64,000 bases of DNA from Palaemon carinicauda (taxonomy: Eukaryota; Arthropoda; Malacostraca; Decapoda; Palaemonidae). Numbering within the stretch: the stretch's first letter is position 1; each line of letters starts with the position of its first letter. The notes beneath the pieces were generated by a model. It was given only the letters and a program-made list of their open reading frames with translations, did no database searches and was not told the DNA's origin. Below are positions 11,063 through 21,000 of this stretch, piece by piece. A program made the position numbers and the translations under genes. The stretch covers positions 3,505,978 through 3,569,977 of the forward strand of contig NC_090735.1 of the NCBI RefSeq assembly GCF_036898095.1, given 5' to 3'.

Positions 11063-14003
11063 TGGTTTAAGGGGAAATGTGGGCTATTTTAGTCTGATAT
11101 GGTCCAACAGGCTGTAAAATTATAGTACAGTGTCTCAAAGAGAGTTGCTCTTAGTGTTTTTATAGGCTGGAAGGTATCTTGTAAGATGTTGGGTTGCAGG
11201 TCATGAGAAAAGTTAAAACCAAACTTATGCGACCTTATGTTGCAGTAGTCTAAGGGGGACATAGCTAATAGGCTAGGTTAGGTGATGTTCTACGATGTTG
11301 AAGGTCCTGTCCGTCGTTATACAAACGCTTCAAAATAATGTTGTGGTGTGCCTAACCTGTTACGTATTAACCATCATTTGATCGAATCTAATTAAGATAT
11401 TTAACTGATATCTTTATTTGTCAATTTATCAAAATTTTAAAATTCTAGACGCTCCTGAAAAATCCTAGGAGCCTTTGTATATCAGCGGCCAGTTCCTCAT
11501 GCGTTGATTAAAAATGGCCCTAAACTTTCCCCCCAACCTAACCTACAAGCCGTGTCCTTACCTACATACCTAAACGCCCCCCTGCAACCCCCCTTACACT
11601 GCCGTATTCTAAGTTAGACGTAGTTCACGAACCATCACTCCTAATTGCAAAATAAGGAAATTGTACTCTGTCCAGAGGCCTAGAAACTCCACACATGAAA
11701 TAAAGGTAATTTGATGGCCTACTCTAGCTTTATCAGGTCTAAGGTCATTTACACTTTTAGGCTCTGCTTTGGCTCTGTCCCAGGGACCCCAGTGAGGTGC
11801 TGGACAGGAATCTTACGTTAAGTAATTATTGATACAATGGCAAAAATGGGAGCAGTGTAGTATAAAGTAAAGTAAAAGTTAAAGATATGGATCTTTACCT
11901 TTGAAGCAGATAGATTCAATACTAAGTCACTTGCTAACACACTTATGACTTACTTAGGCTTACTCCTTTCAAAATATCGGGTATACTGTCTCGAGATTAA
12001 AGAATCATAATAGTCATAATGAAATAAATGAAGGAGTAAAAATACGACGAGGTTTAATTAACCTAATCTTGATTTATCATACAAATTTACATCAAAGAAA
12101 CGAACATCTTAACAAACACAAAATGTAATAAAAAGAAATGCAAATTAATAAAAAATATGGTTGATTAGACTCGTGGTCTTTTACAGTGGTTAATGATTGA
12201 AATTTGAGTGATGGCTAGTGAACTACATCAGGAAAGTTATTAACAGGGTGTTTGTGCCCTTAGTGATAGTGCTCTTTATCCTCCCCTGTTGATCTTTTAA
12301 GAACTGACGTGGGGAGACTTTCCTGGGGGTAAATTCCCACTCAACAATTAGATAAAAACACGTTTCTCCACAAGAATACATTGATATGACTAAATCTAAT
12401 ATATTCCACTTACTGGGTTGGCTACATATCTCTGTGACATTTCTTGAGGTGCGATCACAAATTTCTGTATGTTGCTTCCGTCAGCTGAAATATCCCATTT
12501 GGAGCCTTTGTATATCAGCGGCCATTTCCTCAAGCGAGCATGAAATATTGACTCCAACTAAACTAAACTCCCCCCCCCCCTAACCTAACCTACAAGCTGT
12601 GTCCTTACTTACCTAATGGGGGGGGGGGTGCATAATGCCCCCCCCCCTCCAACCCCCCTTAACTCTGCAGTATTCTTAGTCAGCCGTCATCATACATACA
12701 GGTGGCTGCTATCATACTTACACCTCTCTCATTTTTTGTGCTGTCAGTCATAGTAAAGGTCGCATACGGCTGGACAACCACCGATTATTGTACAGTAACT
12801 CCCAATAGCTGTACCTTTAACGGGGCCCATTGTGACGGCAGTCTATGGTAGTCATATTACATTACGTATCCGTTTAAGATTTACGTAAGAATGTTCCTGA
12901 TGGCACCCAGTTTTGCGGGAACATATGCCACGACCCCCAAAAAAATATATCGCTGAGGCCACATCTTGTGAGTAACCACAACCTTGTTTGGCCAAATATT
13001 GGGGCCATCCTTTCAGTCTGAATGTGCACAAAGAAAGTCTTTGTAAACCACTTTCTTGCAATCTCAAATATTAAAGGGCAGGGGTGGCCAGAGCATTCTC
13101 ATTCACAGGTTCCTACCATCACCATCGCGGATTTCATTGTTTTGTGAAGGAACGCGATAGGGGAACTGCCTGGTCCGGTTTGGTTCTGCAAAAGGAAGCA
13201 TTGATTACAGGCTAAATGCCTGTCAGGAATACATGCCCATGTTGGAGCCTATAGCCTCCAATCCTGGAGGATCTTGTACATGAAACGAAATTATTGGCAC
13301 CCTCATTTAGAAAAAGGGTACATGGAGTATGTATATAAAAACAGCAGGAAGGCCCAGGGTTGTAGGTCATGGGAAGGAAAAAGGAAGAATAAGTTTGAGA
13401 AAAGGATAGTTATAAATAAAATATCTTTAAGTGATAGGAATAGTAATAGTATCGAGTAATAGCTAAGTAAAAAAGAGCTTTTAAAGAAAAGGGAAAATCC
13501 AAGTAAAAAGGAGAGAGGGGTAGAAAAAATTATTCATTAAAGCTTAAGTTTTAGGAATTAGCTACAGAAAGAATTTTTAGCCATAGCTGGAGAAAAGCTA
13601 AAATAAAATATTTGCAATCACTAATTAATGTACTTAAAAGATTTTGAAATAAAAAAAAAAACAATAAAAAAAAAGATAAACAGATTTTACATGTAGTGGC
13701 TATGAGCCAAGAATGGGAGGGGTCAGGGTATTAGGTTTGGTTGGGGAGACCCCTTGAGGGTGAGTATGTAACATTTATGTCAGAATCTAAAAATAGAAAT
13801 AAGGGAGGTCAATTCATTTATGATAACCATGGGAAACCAGGAGATCTTTGACCATTAAGAAAGTAGAAATTTGCGGGCATAGGTAGGAAGGTACAGTAAC
13901 CTTATATCTCTTTTTTCCCTTTTGAAATATACAGTCTTGGAAAATCAAAAAATAGTTTACTTAACTATCAGTAGTTTCCAAAGGATAAATTATATTCCAC
14001 ATC
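11063..14003. other. intergenic, no gene recognised; one duplicated segment
   Basis: No convincing frame or RNA. The segment at about 11467-11630 recurs at about 12497-12700, sharing GGAGCCTTTGTATATCAGCG, CCTAACCTAACCTACAAGC, GTGTCCTTAC and the C-rich block before GCAGTATTCT or GCCGTATTCT. The second copy has long C and G homopolymer runs (12572-12655). From 13270 to 13680 the plus strand is purine-rich. Frames here are short and lack family resemblance. Confidence 0.5.
11467..12700. repeat. direct repeat pair (~165-200 bp) flanking ~850 bp
   Basis: Copy 1 about 11467-11630, copy 2 about 12497-12700, same orientation. They begin alike (GGAGCCTTTGTATATCAGCG) and end alike near TAAGTTAG or TTAGTCAG. 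They could be terminal repeats of an unrecognised element or two dispersed copies. The sequence between them shows no coding signature. Confidence 0.5.
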
Positions 14004-14251
14004 TGTTCCTGTACAAAAACAAACATTCGTCCTTTACATAGGAGAGGTAACAGCGAAGCTGGATTACACCACCATACAAATTTTATAATGAGTTGTAAAC
14101 AACAGACCGGTAGCTACCAGTTGGTAGCAGGTAAGCATCACTCCCCTACTTGCTCACTGACAAACCACATTGATTTCAGTCGTTGCCGTGAACGGACATT
14201 CTCACCAACTGGTGAACTGGCTGCTTTAATTTGTTTTCGTTTTGTTTTTTC

Positions 14252-14253
14252 AG
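14252..14253 (+). promoter_or_regulatory. splice-acceptor-like site upstream of gag (copy A)
   Basis: A T-rich tract ending TTTTGTTTTTTCAG, 249 bases from the left end. Equivalent sites occur in the other DIRS copies. A candidate donor CAG/GTAAGC lies at about 14126-14134 in this copy only, so the intron is not established. Confidence 0.4.
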
Positions 14254-14389
14254 TATTTGGGAATGACTGTCTTTGAGGGGATGCGGACTTGTCAAGGAGT
14301 GTCAGGTAGGAAATGCCAGACCTTTACATCAGAAAAAGTAAATATATCCTCACTTTTTATATCTGGCTTACAGAGGTCACTCCTGCTAC

Positions 14390-14934
14390 TAGGCTTTGCC
14401 CTGTGATGAGTGCCGGGAATGGCCATCCCCCCAGTGTGAGATGTACATTAGAAGGAAGAAGTCGAAAAGTGATTCATCACCTTCGGGGTCTTCCTCTTGG
14501 TCAACTCTCCAATTCCCTTGTTATACTCCCTTCCGACCCTTCTCCGTTGGTCTCCTCCAGAGGACCCTCGGGTAATAGTGATGGCCCTTTAATATTAGGC
14601 AAACCTCGAAGCAGGTTAACACTCCCATTTCCCCCAGCAAAACGTGAGGGCCGGCCTCTGGGGAAAGCACAGTTTTCTGGTAGATGATGCCTTAAGACTG
14701 CTGTGTCCTTCCTTTGGTCCGCAAGGATCCCCCTCTAAGGATAGGCTTGTGGAGGTGTTGTCTCGCAGAGTTTTGCAGGAGAGAATTTCGGCTCCTGTGG
14801 TTTCCGCCTTGGCACTGGGTTTCACGGTGGATTGGTTGGCCTCCCAATCCTTCGTCTTTCAGGCTACCGTCACCTTGAACATTGAGAGCACAGCCATGGC
14901 GACCCTCCAGGCAGCCTCCTGGGTGGACCACTGA
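14390..14934 (+). pseudogene. DIRS gag remnant (copy A)
   Basis: Across frames it reads CDECREWPSPQCE and a basic KKSKSDSSPSG stretch, equivalent to CMECREWPTSQSE and KKSSKRDRSPSG in copy C, then FGPQGSPSKDRLVEVL, equivalent to LGLKGSPSKEALFDLI in C. It ends QAASWVDH, where the sequence jumps toward RNase H. Structural capsid-like role in the element. The SR-like repeat domain of copy C is absent. Frame changes and the fusion show that it is dead. Confidence 0.65.
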
Positions 14935-14959
14935 CAGGGACTGTTGGTTTCCTAACTGA

Positions 14960-15180
14960 AACAGGATCTTGCTGGCAAAAAACATTCTAGTGGACAAATT
15001 GAGCAGAGGGAGGGAATTAGTTGGATCTGTGTGGTATTTGCAGCCTCTGATACCTAACAAGATCATGATTGTGGGGTTTGCCGATACTAGACCTGTTTGC
15101 AGCCTCACTCAACCGGAATCTTCCTGTCAACTGCTCCCCGGTACGAGACTCAAAGGCATGTTTTAATGACACCTTTCAAT
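14960..15180 (+). pseudogene. RNase H end and MT-like region remnant (copy A)
   Basis: KNILVDKLSRGRELV matches NVLADSLSRASQIV (last RNase H carboxylate block) in copy C, followed by a degenerate version of the region with CSPVPDPKALWQDAF. Only a fragment, with shifts. Confidence 0.6.
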
Positions 15181-15489
15181 ATCTGTAGGGAGGCCTCGAT
15201 TTTTACACTTTTCCGCTGTTCTGCCTAATAAGGAGTGTACAGTATTCCACTGAGTCTGAGTCACTCCCAACCTCAACATTACGCTCATTGCTCCAAAATC
15301 GCCACAAGTAGAATGGTACCCGGACCTTCTACAGTACTTCTGCTGGTAGAGTTTCCGAGAGAATTGTCTCCCCTTCCTTACCTGCTATATCAACCACTTG
15401 CCCAGATATGCCTACAGCTTGGTGGAATCCCTACAGCTTCATGTTTGGAGGTTATCTAGCATCTCCTCTCAGAGAGAGGCTTTAGATAA

Positions 15490-16600
15490 AGGGTTGCGAG
15501 AAAGATGTCTGGATACCTCTGGAGATCATCTACCTTAGTGTACCAAGCCAAGTGGGACATCTTCTGTGGTTGCTGTCATAGAAGGGGTGTTTCCTCCTGG
15601 AGCCTCTATACCCTTGATAGCCGAATATTTGCTTTATCTCTGGGAGGAAGAACTCTGCTTAGTGTCAGTGGTGAAAGGCTGTCACTGAGCCAGGTCTTTG
15701 GATTGAAAGGAGTTGATATTTCCTCCTCGACAGGACTTTCTATGCTCATACTGAGCTTTGAACAGTCCTGCCCTCTGTTGGAGGTGAGAACAATTTCCTG
15801 GACGTGACCAAGGTTTTCCGCTCCTTAAAAGGTTAGCTAAGCGAGTCAGCGAGCTACATGGTCACTTCTCTGACATCTCACATTCAAGGAGATGAGGGCA
15901 GATCACGTTCTCCCTCATCCCTGAGTTTGTTGCTAAGACCCAGAATCTATCAGTGTCTGATTCCAGGTTCACTTCTTTTCAGATCTCGAGCCTTAAAAAG
16001 GGAACGGATGATACTGATCAGTCAGGCCCCATTGATTGATTGATTGATTTAAAGTTTTCAGGCATCCTGACAACTTTAAATCAATCAATCAATCAATCAA
16101 TGGGGCCTCACCATGAACTGGAAAGACTAAGGTTGAGTTCCCCTGGTCTAGGATGCTGGAGGGGGCTAGAATGAAAGTCATATCCCAAATTGCTTGAAAA
16201 AGTAACTCCCTGATGGCCAGCAACTCATCCCATTTACTTCCTCGGTGAATTTGATCTTCAAACGATGAGACGCTGTCGTTTCAAAATTCCAAAGGCAGGT
16301 ACCGAAGAGAGAAGAGTTCAAGTTACGCAGTTCGTCAATAGAAGGTCCTCCCGTGTTCAGCTCTGAAAACGTTGACACTGTTGCGGAGTGCTTCAGGAAA
16401 CTGAGTCAAGACTCTCTTTTCCACAGGGTGGTGACATCTCAGAATAACCTGCCAGTGGGCCAGGTCCTGAAGACAGGAGTTTGGAAACGTTGGACAACCT
16501 TCATAGCCCACTATCTACGGTACGTTTCCCCTAGGACCTATGGTAGCTACTCAGTAAGAGGTTTGGCATTCGTAGCTCCCTCACAGGACAAGAATTATTT
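15490..16600 (+). pseudogene. tyrosine recombinase remnant (copy A), interrupted
   Basis: YQAKWDIFCGC, then the box with AKRVSELHG (15836-15860, the first catalytic Arg present in this copy), and at 16430-16600 TGVWKRWTTFIAHYL with the nucleophile-region Tyr. The block between (16024-16340), which should hold the H-x-x-R motif, is replaced by a TTGA/TCAA hairpin and unrelated sequence. Confidence 0.65.
16024..16108. repeat. inverted repeat of ~33-37-base arms with (ATTG)n/(CAAT)n
   Basis: Arm 1 (16024-16056) runs AGGCCCC, four ATTG units, ATTTAAAGTT. Arm 2 (16072-16108) is its reverse complement with five CAAT units. The loop is about 15 bases. It could extrude as a cruciform. It sits in the recombinase gene of copy A. 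Confidence 0.85.
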
Positions 16601-16865
16601 CTTGTAAGTTAATGGTTATAATGTCAGTCTAGGTGAGAGTAAAACATTTTGCCCTTTTTTCCTCTTCTCCTTCCACTTCCTTGAGATGCAGTGGCTGGAC
16701 CATTTTGTTGCTGGAATAGACTTTGATGCAGGTAAGACCATATGCATGGGATTCAGGCTAGGCCTTCCCCAGACCAAAATTGAACAAATTTTGACATACA
16801 AACAATTTGACTTACAAATAGCTTTTTGGAACCAATTAAGTTTCTTAAGTTGATGACCTCTATAC

Positions 16866-17739
16866 TGTATTACAATCCTTTATAGCAGAGTATAATTTCA
16901 GCAAAGCTTAACTGGCCATTAGGCTTTAGAGGTAAACACTGCTGGCTGTTGGGTGGCAGCAGAATCCCCACCCACCCAACAGGTAGAGCTTATCTTCACT
17001 TTGTCATTGGCTGTCGTAGAGTACAGACATACTTTCCGGTGCTTAGCTAAAATCATTAATCCATTCTGCTTTTTCTTCTAGATTTACTACCTGCTGTGCG
17101 TGCTGTTTGATTTCGGTTCCGTGGTCAGACATGCGGCTGTGTCCCGGCAAACCCAGGAAGGGCTGTGGGCAGTATATGATCAGGCCAGAATTCAACTCGT
17201 CTGAACTTTGTAGCTGGTGTAGGAGATATTCCTGTTCATAGGAATCCCCTCGTCCTAAGTGTAGGGCACCTCCGCTGCAGTGGGCCAAGTTTGTGAAGAA
17301 GTCGAAGAGGGATTCCTCAGAATTGGTTTTGGGTATTCCCAAACGGATGCTCAAGAGCCTCTCAGGCTCCTTTCTCTCTTCTTCGGGTTCGAAGACCACT
17401 GCGCCTTTTTCCTCTTCTCGCCCTGAGCGGGCTGCCATCAGAAAAGGGAAGAGGAAGGAGTCGTCCACCGCCTTTCCATCAGTGAGTTCTTTAAGTGTGA
17501 CACAAGTATATATTAGCTTCCTCTAGTATCAATAGAAGTCTCTCCTGTTCCTCTATGCTGAGGCTTGTCTATCTATGGATAGACACTGACATGATGCCAA
17601 ATTTTTGCACGTTTTCCGTAGGAGGAACTCTGCTCCATTTCAGCAATAAAAGGCCATCGCTCGGCCTTGAGCAAAGTCTTTAGAATAAAGGGAGTAAATA
17701 TTTCTTCTTTGGAGGAAATTTCTATGCTTATTCATAGTT
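16866..17739 (+). mobile_element. DIRS1-like copy B, left part
   Basis: Left terminus (TCCTTTATAGCAGAGTATAA, GGCCATTAGGCTTTAGAGG) then an acceptor-like CTAG (AG at 17090-17091), gag start (CGGCTGTGTCCCGGCAAACC region, 17130 onward; KKSKRDSSELVLG) and, after a large internal deletion near 17540, the recombinase N-half (AIKGHRSALSKVFRIKGVNI in mixed frames). It is cut at 17738/17739 by copy C and resumes at 26385. Old copy: many stops. Confidence 0.7.
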
Positions 17740-17923
17740 GTTCCGTAACCGGAATACAAACCACGCTATTTACATAGGGGTTTACTTTCGGCGTAGCTGA
17801 AATGACGAGCCATTAGATTTTAACGAGGGTTAAACTACCCCCGGCGCTAATTAGCACGGGGGTAGGGGAGGGGTAGCTAGCTACCCCTCCCCCCCCACAC
17901 TGGTGAGCTGCCTCACTTCACTT
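17740..17923 (+). repeat. left inverted terminal repeat of copy C
   Basis: Inner part (TTAGATTTTAACGAGGGTTAAAC, C/G-rich block, GGTGAGCTGCCTCACTTCACTT) is the reverse complement of 26174-26335. It contains a perfect 28-base palindrome at about 17858-17885 centred on AGCT. The outermost 40 bases differ from the outermost right end, as expected for DIRS termini, and both outer ends are copied in the internal complementary region. Confidence 0.9.
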
Positions 17924-18003
17924 TTGGCTTGGATGATGAACAGATGTGTCTGTCTCGTCCTCGCATTGTTGACAGCCTTAATCTGTTTTTTTTTTTTTCT
18001 TAC

Positions 18004-18005
18004 AG
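18004..18005 (+). promoter_or_regulatory. splice-acceptor-like site upstream of gag (copy C)
   Basis: A run of 15 T followed by CTTACAG (AG at 18004-18005), 265 bases from the left end and 40 bases before the gag ATG at 18045. The same arrangement recurs in copies A, B, E, G and, at ~720 bases, in D and F. No donor is identified. Confidence 0.45.
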
Positions 18006-18044
18006 TTGTGTGTTTGAAGTTGGCCTCTACCTTTTCTTCCCATT

Positions 18045-21000
18045 ATGCGGAAGTGCCATGGACTCCCCGACCGCCCCTGTGGAACATTCATGTCGGCGGT
18101 CGATACAGATCCTCACACCCTTTGCCCGCAGTGTCGAGGTCAACGGTGTGAAAGTGATAATGTTTGTATGGAATGTAGGGAGTGGCCTACCTCCCAGTCG
18201 GAGAGGTTTGCCCGGCGGCGTAAGAAGAGTTCTAAGCGAGACCGTTCTCCCTCAGGGGCTGCCTTGAGGAAGAAAGGCTCCAAGGACTCTTCTTCCGTTG
18301 CCCAAACCTCCTCCGAAGCTCCCACTCGTTCGGTCTCTCGCGAAAGGCCGCCGAGTGGTAGCGTAGGTCATTCTTTTGTTTCCCAATCTCGGGGTTCGGG
18401 AGAGGGTGTTGCCTCCCGTAGTGAGGCAGCTCCCCCTCCTCCTCCGGGGGAGGACATTGTTGATTTTGTTGATGACCAAACTGTGTCTAACAATGATCTT
18501 TTCTAGCTTTGGGCTTCCTTGGGGCTTAAGGGCTCGCCCTCCAAGGAAGCCCTGTTTGATCTGATCCAGTTGGGGGCAGCTGTCCAACAGTTGCCGGTAA
18601 TACCAGAGGTAGACCCTCTGGCTATTGTCGACGTTGTTGTGGCAGAGGCGTCCGACGGGTCGGGTCAAACCCCGGCTGCTGCTGTTGCGGATGTTGTTGA
18701 AGGCTCAGGTTCCCCCTCCGAACATCCTTCGGGGGGAAAGCTGGGTCCAACGGTCTCTCCTGCGGGTGTTCCTCCCCCTCGGGGGAGTGCACTGACAGAG
18801 ACTCCTCTTCGGAGGACCGACGACGGTGATACCCTGCCTCGAGGTCGTCTTCGCCGTAAGGCTCGCCCTCCTCTTCGCCGTCGAGGCCTTCCTTCTCCTT
18901 ACAAGGGAGTTAAGAGGCGCCTCTTCGGGTCTTCATCTTCGTCGTCCCCTGCAAAGGATTCTTCTCGTCGGGAGCAGACCGTGGCAGTGACATCACTGGA
19001 CCTCTCCGCAGATCGTTCGCGATCTCCTGCGCCTGCCAGATCCCCCTTGATCATTCAAGCACCGATCCCTTCGGGGCAGAAGGGCTTATCCCACAATGTG
19101 GGTAAGTCCCTTCCGCGTCAGGTTACACCTGTGTGCCCTACAGTAGCGCGCCAGCGCTCTCCTGATCGCCAGCGCCCTCCTGCTCACCAGCGCTCCCCTG
19201 CTCGCCAGCGCTCTCCTGCGCGCAAGCGCTCTCCTGCTGATGAGTCACCTGATTCTTCTCGGCAGCGCTCTCCTGATTGCCAGCGCTCTCCTGATCGCCA
19301 GCGCTCTCCTGCTCGCCAGCGCTCTCCTGCTCGCCAGCGCTCTCCTGCTCGCCAGCGCTCTCCTGCTCGCCAGCGTTCACCTGCTCGCCAGTGCTCTCCT
19401 GCGCGCAAGCGCTCTCCTGCTGATGAGTCACCTGACTCTTCTCGCCAGCGCTCTCCTGATCGCCAGCGCTCTCCTGCTCGCCAGCGTTCACCTGCTCGCC
19501 AGCGCTCTCCTGCTCGCCAGTGCTCTCCTGCGCGCAAGCGCTCTCCTGCGGATGAGTCAACAGACTCTTCTCGCCAGCGCTCTCCTGATTGCCAGCGCTC
19601 TCCTGATCGCCAGCGCTCTCCTGCTTGTCGGCGCTCTCCTGATCTCCAGCGCTCTCCTGCTCGCCAGCGTTCACCTGCTCGCCAGCGTTCACCTGCTCGC
19701 CAGCGCTCTCCTGCTCACCAGGGCTCTCCTGCGCGCAAGCGCTCTCCTGCTGATGAGTCACCTGACTCTTCTCGCCAACGCTCTCCTGATCGCCAGCGCT
19801 CTCCTGATCGCCAGCGCTCTCCTGCTCGCCAGCGCTTTCCTGCTCGCTAGCGTTCACCTGCTCGCCAGCGCTCTCCTGCTCGCTAGTGCTCTCTTGCGCG
19901 CAAGCGCTCTCCTGCTGATGAGTCAACAGACTCTTCTCGCCAGCGCTCTCCTGATCGCCAGCGCTCTCCTGATCGCCAGCGCTCTCCTGCTTGTCAGCGC
20001 TCTCCTGATCTCCAGCGCTCTCCTGCTCGCCAGCGTTCACCTGCTCGCCAGCGCTCGCCTGCGCACAAGCGCTCTTCTGTCCCTGCTGCGCGCACTGCGC
20101 GTCAACAGTCTCCTGAGCGCCGTCAATCTCCTGATGCGCGCCATGCGCACCAACGTTCGCCCACGCGCCCACGACCTTCGGATCTGGGCGCAGGCAAGGA
20201 CATTGATCCTTTGCCTCGCCAGCGTTCCCCTGCGCGTCGACCACCACCTGCGCACCACCGTGCGTTTTCTCCTGTGCGCACTTCTAAAGTGCATGTGCGC
20301 CCGCGCGCCCACGAGTCGACTCCTGAGCCCGCCCACGAGCGTTCGCCCTTGAGCACATCAGCGCCCCAGTTGGCAACTTCTCTCCGCGCTACTGCGCTCC
20401 ATCCTATGCGTCAGCGATCTCCTACACGCCAGCATTCTCCTACGCGCCCGCGCGATCCTTCGCCTGTGCGCAAACGCTCACCAACGCGCCCACCCGTCTG
20501 ATCGCCACAGGTCACCGACTCGCCCACGTGCTGACTCGCCTGTGCGCAGTCGGTCGCCTACTCGCCCCACGCGTCATCGTTCGCCAACGCGCCATCGCTC
20601 GCCAGCGCGCCATCACTCGCCAACGCGCCATCGCTCGCCAACGCGCTTACACTCGCCTATGCTCCACCGATCGCCTACACGCCATAGCTCTCCTGATCGC
20701 CAGTGATCGCCTGGGCACTCGCGCGCACCCTCACCTGTGCGTCCACGCACACCTTCGCCCACGCGCCCCCTCGCCAGCGCGTTCACGCGCCCACTCACCC
20801 GCGTGCCTGCGCCCGCGCCCTCATCTCTGCGCACTTGCGCGCCAACGGTCGCCCGCGCGCGACCCAGCGCCCACGCGCAACCCAGCGGTTTTGCCATTGC
20901 GCGACCCCCAACGCGATTCCCGCCGGGTTTTGCAGCGTGCCCAACCTTGCGAGTTGCCGGGGCCGCGTGCTTCCAGATCATCCTCGCGATCGCCATCTCG

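Larger units (their letters stand above)
14004..16610 (+). mobile_element. DIRS1-like retrotransposon copy A (old, internally deleted)
   Basis: Starts with a DIRS left terminus (GTTCCTGTACAAAAAC, then a TTTACATAG box) related to copies B, C, E and G. A polypyrimidine-CAG acceptor-like site (AG at 14252) precedes gag. Recognisable parts in order: gag (14390-14934), a jump to the RNase H/MT region (14960-15180), tyrosine recombinase N-terminal half (15490-15830), and recombinase C-terminal end (16430-16600) with GVWKRWTTFIAHYL. All are in different frames with stops. No RT active-site region and no clear right terminus remain, so the copy cannot move by itself. Confidence 0.75.

Noticed and set aside
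10657..11117. Frames of 107 and 85 codons with FWVQIYIYSSFLG repeats
   Set aside because: By-product of a 31-bp minisatellite; the frame rotates with each unit.
12580..12600. CCTAACCTAACC as arthropod telomere repeat (also at 11535)
   Set aside because: Only two units, inside a duplicated unique segment; no array.
19138..20247. 369-codon minus-strand frame rich in EQESAGD and a 370-codon plus-strand frame rich in ALLLAS
   Set aside because: Both are mirror translations of the 18-bp gag repeat, which has no stop in most frames; no non-repetitive flanking domain supports them.
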